Origin: an uncultured Collinsella sp.
GTDB lineage: Bacteria; Actinomycetota; Coriobacteriia; Coriobacteriales; Coriobacteriaceae
Assembly: GCA_902475865.1 (NCBI GenBank)
Contig: CABSBK010000029.1
Coordinates: 1 to 8,868 of the forward strand
Length of the DNA: 8,868 nt
Reading direction: 5' to 3'
Shown: one piece after another, positions 1 through 5,510 of the stretch
Position numbering within the stretch: the stretch's first letter is position 1
How the letters are laid out: every line of letters begins with the position of its first letter
The notes under the pieces: model-generated
The model's database searches: none
The model's input: only the letters and a program-made list of their open reading frames with translations
Told to the model about the DNA's origin: nothing
Program-made: the position numbers and the translations under genes

Positions 1-134
1 GGCGCGTCCTAGATGTAAGCCGCACCGTCCGTTCTACTTTCTTTGGGGCAATACCGCCTCGCGGGCGAGCGGGTCAGTCGTGAAGGTGGCTGCGGCCTCC
101 CGAGCAAACACCCCGGTGCGCAAGTGTGGGGTCA

Positions 135-169
135 AATACCAGGTCAGCTGGTGGGAACAACCTGATATT
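135..169 (+). repeat. Imperfect inverted repeat in the lipoprotein leader
   Basis: Arms AATACCAGGT (135-144) and ACCTGATATT (160-169) pair in 9 of 10 positions around a 15-base loop. No T-tract follows, so it is not a simple terminator. It lies about 65 bases before the lipoprotein start and could fold in its leader RNA. Function unknown. Confidence 0.35.
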
Positions 170-222
170 CCGCGCAACGCACGGATTGTATACGACACAG
201 AAGGCAGGGTAGTGGACATGGT

Positions 223-228
223 GAGGGG
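223..228 (+). promoter_or_regulatory. Ribosome binding site favouring the start at 236
   Basis: GAGGGG lies 7 bases before the ATG at 236 (9 if only GAGG pairs). The in-frame ATG at 218 has only a weaker AGGG upstream. This favours the shorter protein with a compact lipoprotein signal peptide. Confidence 0.55.
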
Positions 229-235
229 CAGCTTG

Positions 236-1243
236 ATGCACGCGGCTCGGTTAGGTGCTGGGACCGCAGCGGTCATTGCCGTTTTGGGCCTGAGCGGATG
301 CGCGTTCAACCCGCTGTCTACGTTCACGACTCCCACGATCGACCAGATCGAGTACGAGACGGTCACGCCGGCGGTGTCGGACGATGCCCTGGTCACTCCC
401 GGAACCCTGACGGTTGCCCTCGATACTTCCGATGCGCCGCAGGCCATGCAGGGCGCCGACGGCGAGCTCACGGGATATGCGGTCGACGCCGCCCGCGCCC
501 TCGCAAGCCGCATGGGCCTTAAGGTTGCCTTTGTCGATGCGTCCTCGGCAGGTTCCGCGCTCGGCGACAAAAAGGCTGATATCTTTATCGGCGAGATCAA
601 CTCCACGGACGGGGACGTTAGCTCGCTCGGCACCTGCCTGTACGATGCCGCTTCCGTGTTCGGTAAAACCAGCGATGGTGGGTCGCTAAGCGTTTCCACC
701 GATACCCTTAACACGTCTACTCTGGGCGTTCAGATGTCCTCGGCCTCGCAGGAGGCGCTTGCTAAGCAGAGCATCACCGCCAACCAAAAGACCTACTCCA
801 ACATCAACGAGTGCTTTGAGGCGCTCGAGTCCGGCGAGGTCGACTATGTGATCTGCGATTCCACAGCCGGCGGCTATCTTGCACGCCTGATGAGCGAGGT
901 CTCCTATGTCGGTGCGCTCGAGGCGCCCTCGACGCTTGGTGTTGCGGGCCTCTCGTCCAATGACGAACTGTGCCGTGCCGTGAGTGATGCCCTCGACGAC
1001 ATCACGGTCGACGGCACGCTCGAGGCGGTTCACTGCGTCTGGTACGGCCAGATTCCCTACGACCTCACCACTAAGACGGTTTCGGGCGCTAACGTGCAAC
1101 CGGGCGACTCTGAGTCCAGTGAGACCACGTCCTCCGGCGGCGAGTCCTCCGATTCCAACAATGAGACCGCATCCTCCGAGGACAAATCGTCCAGCCAGGA
1201 AGGCACCATCACCGACGACGACATTAACAAACTCAATAGCTAG
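236..1243 (+). CDS. Lipoprotein with amino-acid-type solute-binding fold
   Basis: Predicted membrane-anchored lipoprotein of 335 residues. The N-terminus has a short basic stretch, a hydrophobic core and a lipobox L19-S20-G21-C22, so C22 should be lipidated after export. The region around residues 65-285 resembles SBP_bac_3 (amino-acid ABC transporter binding) proteins: a 'TLTVALDTSDAP' opening strand, a 'GYAVDAARALASRMG' segment beginning at G80, and 'VDYVICDS' matching the usual second-lobe strand. The substrate-contacting arginine normally found after the first lobe is not evident, so the ligand is uncertain or binding may be lost. Residues 291-335 form a Ser/Glu/Asp-rich tail, probably disordered. 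Five further cysteines lie in the exported part. No permease or ATPase gene adjoins it, so it may serve a distant transporter or act as a sensor. ATG at 236 is chosen for its ribosome binding site; ATG at 218 is the alternative. A terminator follows at 1310-1343. Confidence 0.8.
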   Translation: MHAARLGAGTAAVIAVLGLSGCAFNPLSTFTTPTIDQIEYETVTPAVSDDALVTPGTLTVALDTSDAPQAMQGADGELTGYAVDAARALASRMGLKVAFVDASSAGSALGDKKADIFIGEINSTDGDVSSLGTCLYDAASVFGKTSDGGSLSVSTDTLNTSTLGVQMSSASQEALAKQSITANQKTYSNINECFEALESGEVDYVICDSTAGGYLARLMSEVSYVGALEAPSTLGVAGLSSNDELCRAVSDALDDITVDGTLEAVHCVWYGQIPYDLTTKTVSGANVQPGDSESSETTSSGGESSDSNNETASSEDKSSSQEGTITDDDINKLNS

Positions 1244-1309
1244 TTATTGCTAGGGGTGGCGTCTCCTATACGTTGGAAAGGACACTTCTTCACGGTTTCA
1301 ACACGCACT

Positions 1310-1343
1310 GCCGGGCTTCCCCGATGGGGGACCCCGGCTTTTT
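1310..1343 (+). terminator. Rho-independent terminator after the lipoprotein gene
   Basis: GCCGGG (1310-1315) pairs with CCCGGC (1333-1338). Inside, TTCCCC (1317-1322) pairs with GGGGGA (1326-1331) across a C/C mismatch, leaving a GAT loop. Five T residues (1339-1343) follow directly. It lies 67 bases past the lipoprotein stop. Confidence 0.9.
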
Positions 1344-1415
1344 CATCCCAATAAAACCAGCAGGTCAAAGCCAATTTTCGGGACCAAATACAAAGCGGCC
1401 GGCCCCCTCCTATAG

Positions 1416-1439
1416 CGCACTTTGCCACAGAAAAGTGCG
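1416..1439 (+). repeat. Perfect 8-bp inverted repeat in the hpf leader
   Basis: CGCACTTT (1416-1423) and AAAGTGCG (1432-1439) are exact reverse complements around the loop GCCACAGA. No T-tract follows. It could be an RNA hairpin or a protein-binding site controlling hpf, which is usually growth-phase or stress regulated in other bacteria. Confidence 0.5.
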
Positions 1440-1550
1440 AGACTTCGGTATGCGGTATCAAGCAATCGTTATTCGGGTCTTTAGGAATCCGCGTGATTAA
1501 ATGCACGGCAATGGGTACATAGCCAGTACAGTAAGTCCCCGAGGCAGATT

Positions 1551-1554
1551 GGAG
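1551..1554 (+). promoter_or_regulatory. Ribosome binding site deciding the hpf start
   Basis: GGAG lies 6 bases before ATG 1561. It supports this start over the in-frame ATG at 1501, whose 20 extra residues do not resemble the family. Confidence 0.7.
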
Positions 1555-1560
1555 CCACGT

Positions 1561-2145
1561 ATGGATATCAAGGTTTCTGGACGCAAGACGACGGTAACCG
1601 ATGCTCTGCGTGCGCATGTGGATGAGAAGATCGGCGAGGCGCTCAAGGTTTTCGATATCGAGCCCATGACAGTCGACGTCGTGCTTCGTTATGAGAAGAA
1701 CCCCTCGAACCCCAACCCGGCAATCGTCGAGGTCACGGTTCGTGTCCGCGGTTCTGTGATTCGCGTTGCCGAGCACGGCGCAGATATGTATGCCGCCATC
1801 GATCTCTCCGCCGATAAGGTCACCCGCCAGCTGCGCAAGTTCAAGACCAAGGTCGTGGACAACCGCCAGGGTGGTGCCAGCGCCGCGGATGTCGCACCGG
1901 TCGAGCGCGTCGAGGATCTGGCCGACCTGCTGCTGCCCGAGGAGGACGACGACCTGCTCGTCCGCGAGAAGGTTATTGACGTCACCCCGATGACCGAGGA
2001 GCAGGCGCTGGTGCAGACCGATCTGCTGGGCCACGACTTCTACGTGTTCGAGAACGCGACGACCGGTCTCATCAATGTGGTGTATCACCGTAAGAATGGT
2101 GGATATGGCATCATCAAGCCCCGCATCGAAACACTTGACGAGTAA
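1561..2145 (+). CDS. hpf: Ribosome hibernation promoting factor, long form
   Basis: Cytoplasmic protein of 194 residues, the usual size for long-form HPF. The N-terminal S30AE domain (about residues 1-98) opens 'MDIKVSGRKTTVTDALRAHV' and carries the family pattern of strands and two helices with basic surfaces. In known members this domain sits in the small-subunit decoding channel and blocks translation in resting cells. An acidic, variable linker (about 99-134) includes a Glu/Asp run. The C-terminal dimerisation domain (from about R135 to 190) has the characteristic 'LLGHDFYVF' and 'NVVYHRKNGGYGII' segments and joins two 70S ribosomes into inactive 100S dimers. These roles come from the family. 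The gene stands alone between two terminators, so it is probably monocistronic, unless readthrough feeds the DegV gene that follows. Confidence 0.95.
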   Translation: MDIKVSGRKTTVTDALRAHVDEKIGEALKVFDIEPMTVDVVLRYEKNPSNPNPAIVEVTVRVRGSVIRVAEHGADMYAAIDLSADKVTRQLRKFKTKVVDNRQGGASAADVAPVERVEDLADLLLPEEDDDLLVREKVIDVTPMTEEQALVQTDLLGHDFYVFENATTGLINVVYHRKNGGYGIIKPRIETLDE

Positions 2146-2150
2146 AATAC

Positions 2151-2170
2151 GTTAACTTGCATGAGTTAAC
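2151..2170 (+). repeat. Inverted repeat GTTAACT / AGTTAAC
   Basis: Arms GTTAACT (2151-2157) and AGTTAAC (2164-2170) flank TGCATG. It lies 6 bases past the hpf stop and just before the terminator hairpin. It could be a DNA operator, or a weak hairpin at the 3' end of the hpf transcript. Function unknown. Confidence 0.5.
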
Positions 2171-2174
2171 GGTT

Positions 2175-2206
2175 GGCGGCCATCCCATGCGGGTGGCCGC
2201 CTTTTT
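2175..2206 (+). terminator. Rho-independent terminator between hpf and the DegV gene
   Basis: GGCGGCCA (2175-2182) pairs perfectly with TGGCCGCC (2194-2201), with CCC/GGG pairing inside, followed by TTTTT (2202-2206). The DegV ribosome binding site (AAGGAG, 2211-2216) begins only four bases later, so no separate promoter fits between them. Confidence 0.9.
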
Positions 2207-2224
2207 ACGTAAGGAGTCGCTTTG

Positions 2225-3178
2225 ATGGACAAGGCCGCATCTACCGGTCATTCGGACCGTTGCCGCATCGTCGTCGATACCTGCTGCGACTTTAGTCCCG
2301 AGGTCGCCGCGAACCTTGATGTCGATATCCTAGGTTTCCCCTTCATTATCGATGGCGAGGAGCGCACGGACGACATCTGGTCAAGCATGAGCCCTAAGGA
2401 GTTCTACGACCGCATGCGCGCCGGCGCTCGCGTGTCTACCTCCGCCGTGTCGCTCGGTCGCTATATCGAGTTCTTTACCGAGTGCGCCAAAGAGGGTACG
2501 CCCACGGTCTACCTGTGCTTTACCTCGGCGCTGTCGTCGAGCTACAACTCCGCGTGCCAGGCGGCAGATGCCGTGCGCGCCGAGTATCCCAACTTTGAGC
2601 TCTACGTGGTCGACAACGCCCTGCCCTGCGCGACCGGCGCGCTCTTGGCGCTTGAGGCCGTGCGCCAGCGTTCGGCGGGACTGAACGCCAAGCAGCTGGT
2701 CGATTGGGCAAACGAGGCCAAGACCTACGTGCACGGTTACTTTACGCTCGAGAGCTTCGATGCGCTGGCTGCCGGCGGCCGCATTCCGCCCGCGGCGGCG
2801 CAGCTCACGGCAAAGCTCGACGTCAAGCCCGAGCTCTCCTACGACCTGGCCGGCTCGCTGTCGCTGATCGGCGTCAACCGCGGCCGCAAGAAGGCGCTCA
2901 AGTCCATCCTCAAGTCGTTCCGCGAGAACTACGTGCCCGACCGCACCATGCCCATCGCCATCATGACGGCCGATGCCGAGAAGGATGGTGACTGGCTCGA
3001 GGCCGCCGTTCGCAAGGAGGAGGGCTGCGCCGACGTCACGATTATCCGTAGTTCCGTCGGTCCTACCATCGGCTCGCACGTGGGGCCCGGCATGGTGGCA
3101 CTTGCGTTTTGGGGTAAGAACCGCGCCGAGAAAGCCTCGCTTTCCGACCGCATCGCTCGCCGCGTGCGCGGGCAGTAG
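2225..3178 (+). CDS. DegV family fatty-acid-binding protein (FakB-like)
   Basis: Cytoplasmic protein of 317 residues, slightly longer than the usual 280-290. DegV/FakB proteins hold a fatty acid in a buried tunnel and present it to the kinase FakA for acyl-phosphate synthesis. Family marks seen: an opening strand 'RIVVDTCCDFSP'; 'VSTSAVS' (residues 70-76) where TSQPS is usual; 'LSSSYNSA' (103-110) for LSGTYNSA; 'GGRIPP' from G184, with R186 as the likely carboxylate-contacting arginine; and 'GSHVGPG' (283-289), with H285 as the conserved histidine. No FakA gene is present, so the partner is elsewhere or the ligand differs. AAGGAG (2211-2216) lies 8 bases before ATG 2225; an adjacent in-frame TTG at 2222 is less likely. 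No terminator is seen before the next gene at 3277. Confidence 0.9.
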   Translation: MDKAASTGHSDRCRIVVDTCCDFSPEVAANLDVDILGFPFIIDGEERTDDIWSSMSPKEFYDRMRAGARVSTSAVSLGRYIEFFTECAKEGTPTVYLCFTSALSSSYNSACQAADAVRAEYPNFELYVVDNALPCATGALLALEAVRQRSAGLNAKQLVDWANEAKTYVHGYFTLESFDALAAGGRIPPAAAQLTAKLDVKPELSYDLAGSLSLIGVNRGRKKALKSILKSFRENYVPDRTMPIAIMTADAEKDGDWLEAAVRKEEGCADVTIIRSSVGPTIGSHVGPGMVALAFWGKNRAEKASLSDRIARRVRGQ

Positions 3179-3276
3179 GCAAGCGATGCGTCCGTAATCG
3201 CCCTCGACTCACAGCCCAAACGCTGGCACCGAGTATTCAACCTGGTAATAACACCCAACCCAAAAGGAAAGGTTTC
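3179..3276 (+). promoter_or_regulatory. Intergenic region with a weak promoter candidate
   Basis: A possible promoter has -35 CTGGCA (3223-3228) and, 17 bases on, an extended -10-like TGGTAATAA (TG at 3243-3244, hexamer 3246-3251). The matches are weak: four and three of six. AAGGA (3264-3268) is a good ribosome binding site 8 bases before ATG 3277. No terminator is visible, so readthrough from the DegV gene is also possible. Confidence 0.35.
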
Positions 3277-4356
3277 ATGGCAAACAAGCTCTCTGTCGCA
3301 TTTATCGGCACCGGAATTATGGGTGCCCCCATCGCCGGCCACATTCTGGACGCTGGCTATCCCGTCACGGTCAACAACCGCACCAAGTCCAAGGCCGCAG
3401 CGCTCGTTGAGCGCGGTGCCGTCTGGGCCGATACGCCGGCAGATGCCGCGGCGAACGCCGACGTCGTCTTTACCATGGTGGGTTATCCCTCCGAGGTCGA
3501 GGAGCTCTACCTGGCGGGTGACGGTCTGCTCGCGTGCACTAAGCCCGGTGCGGTCCTGATCGACCTCACCACGAGCTCGCCCGAGCTGGCGCGTGACATT
3601 GCCGAAGCCGCCCAGGTCTCCGGCCGCATGGCGTTTGACTGCCCCGTCACCGGCGGCGAGTCGGGAGCTATCGCCGGCACGCTTACGGCTATCGTGGGCG
3701 CTACCGAGGACGACATCGCGCCGGTCCGCGACATCCTTGCCACCTTCGCGGCCAACATTTGCTGCTTCGACGGTGCCGGCAAGGGCCAGGCTGCCAAGCT
3801 CGCCAACCAGGTGTCGCTGGGCGCCTGCATGGTCGGCATGGCAGACGCCATGGCATTTGCCGAGCTGAGCGGCCTCGATCTGGAGAAGACCCGTCAGATG
3901 ATCCTGGGCGGCACCGGCAAGTCCGGCGCTATGGAGAGCCTGGCGCCCAAGGCGCTCGACGGCGACTACAAGCCCGGCTTTATGGTCGAGCACTTCATTA
4001 AGGACCTGCGCTTGGCGCTCGCCTATGCCGATGACCGCGAGCTTGCGCTGCCCGGCGCCGACGTGGCCTTTACGCTTTACGACATGCTCGATGCCATCGG
4101 CGGCGCCAAGCTGGGCACCCAGGCCGTCACGGTCCTCTATAAGGAGGAGGCCGACGCCATCGCCGCCGGTCTGGACTGGTCGCAGTATCGTCCCGAAGAG
4201 CACGGTGCTCACGAGGAAGGCTGCGGTTGCGGCGAGCACGGCGACGACCACGAGTGCGGTTGCGGCCACCACCATGGCGAGGACCACGAGTGCTGCGGCG
4301 GCCACGGCCATGACGACGGCCACGAGTGCTGCTGCGGCCATCATCACGGGGAGTAG
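3277..4356 (+). CDS. NAD(P)-dependent beta-hydroxyacid dehydrogenase with His/Cys-rich tail
   Basis: A 359-residue oxidoreductase of the 6-phosphogluconate / 3-hydroxyisobutyrate dehydrogenase superfamily, close in layout to 2-hydroxy-3-oxopropionate (tartronate semialdehyde) reductase. The Rossmann motif 'GTGIMG' is at residues 11-16. 'NNRTK' after the second strand (R35) suggests NADP(H), since NAD-specific members have Asp there. The substrate motif 'DCPVTGG' starts at D121. The catalytic block 'GKGQAAKLANQ' places the catalytic lysine at K174 with N177 nearby. The helical dimerisation domain runs to about residue 300. The natural substrate cannot be told from sequence. Residues 309-359 are foreign to the family: 14 His and 9 Cys in 51 residues, in repeats such as 'HECGCGHHHGED'. 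This resembles Ni/Zn/Co-binding tails like that of SlyD. It is first in a four-gene cluster, and the next gene's ribosome binding site lies in its last codons. Confidence 0.9.
   Translation: MANKLSVAFIGTGIMGAPIAGHILDAGYPVTVNNRTKSKAAALVERGAVWADTPADAAANADVVFTMVGYPSEVEELYLAGDGLLACTKPGAVLIDLTTSSPELARDIAEAAQVSGRMAFDCPVTGGESGAIAGTLTAIVGATEDDIAPVRDILATFAANICCFDGAGKGQAAKLANQVSLGACMVGMADAMAFAELSGLDLEKTRQMILGGTGKSGAMESLAPKALDGDYKPGFMVEHFIKDLRLALAYADDRELALPGADVAFTLYDMLDAIGGAKLGTQAVTVLYKEEADAIAAGLDWSQYRPEEHGAHEEGCGCGEHGDDHECGCGHHHGEDHECCGGHGHDDGHECCCGHHHGE
4249..4353 (+). repeat. Three 36-bp tandem repeats coding the His/Cys tail
   Basis: Three 12-codon units begin at 4249, 4285 and 4321, each opening with CAC GAG TGC (His-Glu-Cys): HECGCGHHHGED, HECCGGHGHDDG and HECCCGHHHGE. 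The last is one codon short, where the stop falls. A more degenerate unit of about 13 codons precedes them (from 4210). The units differ at the DNA level but keep frame and metal-ligand residues. Confidence 0.85.
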
Positions 4357-4361
4357 CGCCC

Positions 4362-4790
4362 ATGAGCTGGACGTTCGTGGTGCTTGCGCTGGTGCTCTTT
4401 CTCTTTGCGATTTACATCGGCTTTTTGTGCGGCCAGTGGGCGTGCGAAAAGCGCGTCATCACCAAGCGTGACTACTGGATCGCCAATTTTGCAGGTGCGG
4501 CGGCAGTCGTCCTGCTAACCTGGGTGTTTTCGCTGTTCCCGCTGGTGCAGTTTGCGCCGATCGGCTGGCTCGGCGGCTTTATCGCCGGCCTTAAGATGAG
4601 CTTCGGCGAGTCCGTCGGCCCGTGGCGCAAGCATGACGAGGTCTTTAACGTCAACAAGGCTCACCGCGCCGCTGCCGACTCGGGCGATGCCGAGGAACGC
4701 CGCCGCGCGCGTCGCAATGGCGCAGCCGACCGACAGCTCATCTCGGTCACCGATGACAGCAAGGGTGCTGGCAAGCACGCTAAGAAATAG
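4362..4790 (+). CDS. Small membrane protein of unknown function
   Basis: A 142-residue protein I do not recognise. It has a hydrophobic N-terminal segment (about residues 4-24), a short basic loop with 'EKRVITKRDYW', a second hydrophobic stretch (about 40-62), and a third, Gly-rich stretch (about 64-77) ending in 'GLKMSFGESVGPWR'. The remainder (about 88-142) is charged, rich in Arg, Ala and Lys, and probably cytoplasmic. Start ATG 4362 is preferred because GGGGAG (4348-4353), 8 bases upstream, lies in the last codons of the dehydrogenase gene. The frame is open further upstream to ATG 4326, but that start would overlap the dehydrogenase and adds a non-hydrophobic extension. The 5-bp gap implies translational coupling. 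Cysteines C23 and C28 lie near the end of the first hydrophobic segment. No catalytic motif is visible. Confidence 0.8.
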   Translation: MSWTFVVLALVLFLFAIYIGFLCGQWACEKRVITKRDYWIANFAGAAAVVLLTWVFSLFPLVQFAPIGWLGGFIAGLKMSFGESVGPWRKHDEVFNVNKAHRAAADSGDAEERRRARRNGAADRQLISVTDDSKGAGKHAKK

Positions 4791-4793
4791 TAA

Positions 4794-4800
4794 AAAGAGG
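4794..4800 (+). promoter_or_regulatory. Ribosome binding site with no canonical start codon after it
   Basis: AAAGAGG lies 5 bases before the AGG codon at 4806-4808, where an ATG would be expected. No ATG, GTG or TTG occurs in any frame for about 130 bases after it. Confidence 0.6.
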
Positions 4801-4805
4801 TAACT

Positions 4806-5504
4806 AGGGCAGAAAATAAGGAAGAACAGCTCACCGACGAGGAGCTGGCACAGCTTCAGCTGGCAGAGGAGAACGAGAACGCCGTCGACCGCCTGGTCCA
4901 AGAGCTCGGCTGTCCCACGCGCCGCATCCGCCAGTTTGCCGCCCGCGTGCTGCACCTGCTTGCCGAGCGCGATCCCCAGCGCGTCGTGCCCTGCGTGCCC
5001 GCGCTGATCGAGGCACTCGACCGCCCCGAGGCGCAGACCCGCTGGGAGGCCCTCGATGCCCTGACGACGCTCGCCACCACCTGCCCCGAACAGCTGGGCG
5101 ATGCCTTTGAGGGCGCCGAGACCGCGCTGTTCGACGAGATTTCCTCCACGCTGCGCTACGCCGCCTTCCGCCTGCTGTGCGTGTGGGGAGCCACGGGCGT
5201 CGAGCGTTCGCGCGAGGCTTGGCCGATCCTGGACGAGGCCATCCAGTGCTACCACGGCGACCTTGAGTATCGCGATATGCTCGGTTGCCTGTACGAGTTT
5301 TGCCAGGGCGAGATCGATGCCGAGGTCGCAGAGAAGCTCGCGCTGCGCCTTAAGTTCGATGCCGAGAACGGTAAGGGCAGCTATCTCAAGGCCCGTTCGA
5401 GCGAGATTTGCGAAATGCTTGTTAAACGTTTTGGCCTGGATCTCTCCAAAAAGAAGAAGCGTGCTAGCGTTAAAAAATCTGACGACGCCGAAGACGAGGA
5501 GTAA
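4806..5504 (+). CDS. HEAT-like helical protein; expected start codon reads AGG
   Basis: The frame is open from 4794 to the stop at 5502-5504 and looks coding throughout, but its first ATG/GTG/TTG is GTG 4947, which lacks a ribosome binding site and would cut off about 47 well-formed residues. A good site (4794-4800) sits 5 bases before AGG 4806. If that codon were ATG, the product would start M-A-E-N-K-E-E and be 232 residues long. The protein is mostly amphipathic helix pairs of HEAT/armadillo type: 'RIRQFAARVLHLLAERDPQ', 'RWEALDALTTLATTCPEQL' and 'LRYAAFRLLCVWGATGV'. It ends in a Lys-rich then acidic tail ('KKKKRASVKKSDDAEDEE'). HEAT proteins usually scaffold protein contacts; no partner can be named. 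It lies 15 bases after the membrane protein gene, and its last codons carry the ribosome binding site for the isocitrate dehydrogenase. If annotated from 4947 it would be 185 residues. Confidence 0.7.
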   Translation, partial: RAENKEEQLTDEELAQLQLAEENENAVDRLVQELGCPTRRIRQFAARVLHLLAERDPQRVVPCVPALIEALDRPEAQTRWEALDALTTLATTCPEQLGDAFEGAETALFDEISSTLRYAAFRLLCVWGATGVERSREAWPILDEAIQCYHGDLEYRDMLGCLYEFCQGEIDAEVAEKLALRLKFDAENGKGSYLKARSSEICEMLVKRFGLDLSKKKKRASVKKSDDAEDEE

Positions 5505-5510
5505 CAGATT

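Larger units (their letters stand above)
1..235. other. Upstream region without a clear gene
   Basis: No convincing gene is visible here. The reading frame of the downstream lipoprotein stays open back to base 2, and a GTG at 80 could in principle extend it. However, the predicted peptide before base 218 resembles nothing I know, the GTG lacks a good ribosome binding site, and such an extension would bury the lipoprotein signal peptide inside the protein. A stop in another frame at 10-12 could end a gene lying to the left, but only three codons are visible. A GTATAC motif at 188-193 could be part of a -10 element, without a matching -35. An imperfect hairpin at 135-169 is listed separately. 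Confidence 0.4.
1344..1560 (+). other. Leader region before hpf
   Basis: This non-coding stretch between the lipoprotein terminator and hpf should contain the hpf promoter. The best -10 candidate is TGATTAAAT at 1494-1502, an extended -10-like site without a recognisable -35. TATAGC at 1411-1416 and TACAGT at 1527-1532 are weaker. A perfect 8-bp inverted repeat lies at 1416-1439. The hpf frame stays open upstream to an ATG at 1501, but the ribosome binding site and family length favour 1561. No structured RNA family was recognised. Confidence 0.4.

Noticed and set aside
136..168. Possible signal recognition particle RNA, from 'TACCAGGTCAG' followed by a GGAA loop
   Set aside because: The resemblance ends there: the conserved AGCAG-containing side of helix 8 is missing and the flanks do not pair as required.
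34..714. Long minus-strand open frame (226 codons)
   Set aside because: It lies opposite the lipoprotein gene and has no recognisable domains; its Ser/Pro/Ala/Thr-rich product is typical of the antisense of a GC-rich gene.
1273..1500. Small + strand frame between the lipoprotein gene and hpf (75 codons)
   Set aside because: It runs straight through a strong terminator hairpin, and its sequence shows no domain or composition supporting a real protein.
1240..2088. Minus-strand open frame opposite hpf (282 codons)
   Set aside because: It is antisense to a conserved gene and to the terminator at 1310-1343, with no domain similarity.
2929..4347. Very long minus-strand open frame (472 codons)
   Set aside because: It is opposite the DegV and dehydrogenase genes. 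Its hydrophobic-looking Ala/Val start is only the antisense of the His/Cys repeat tail. The + strand products are clear family members.
4249..4353. Could the short tandem repeats be a CRISPR array?
   Set aside because: The units are direct, adjacent, without spacers, and in frame within a protein gene.
4025..4471. Alternative + strand frame of 148 codons over the dehydrogenase tail
   Set aside because: It is a shifted reading of the His/Cys repeats giving Ala/Thr-rich low complexity; the correct frame is fixed by the upstream catalytic domain.
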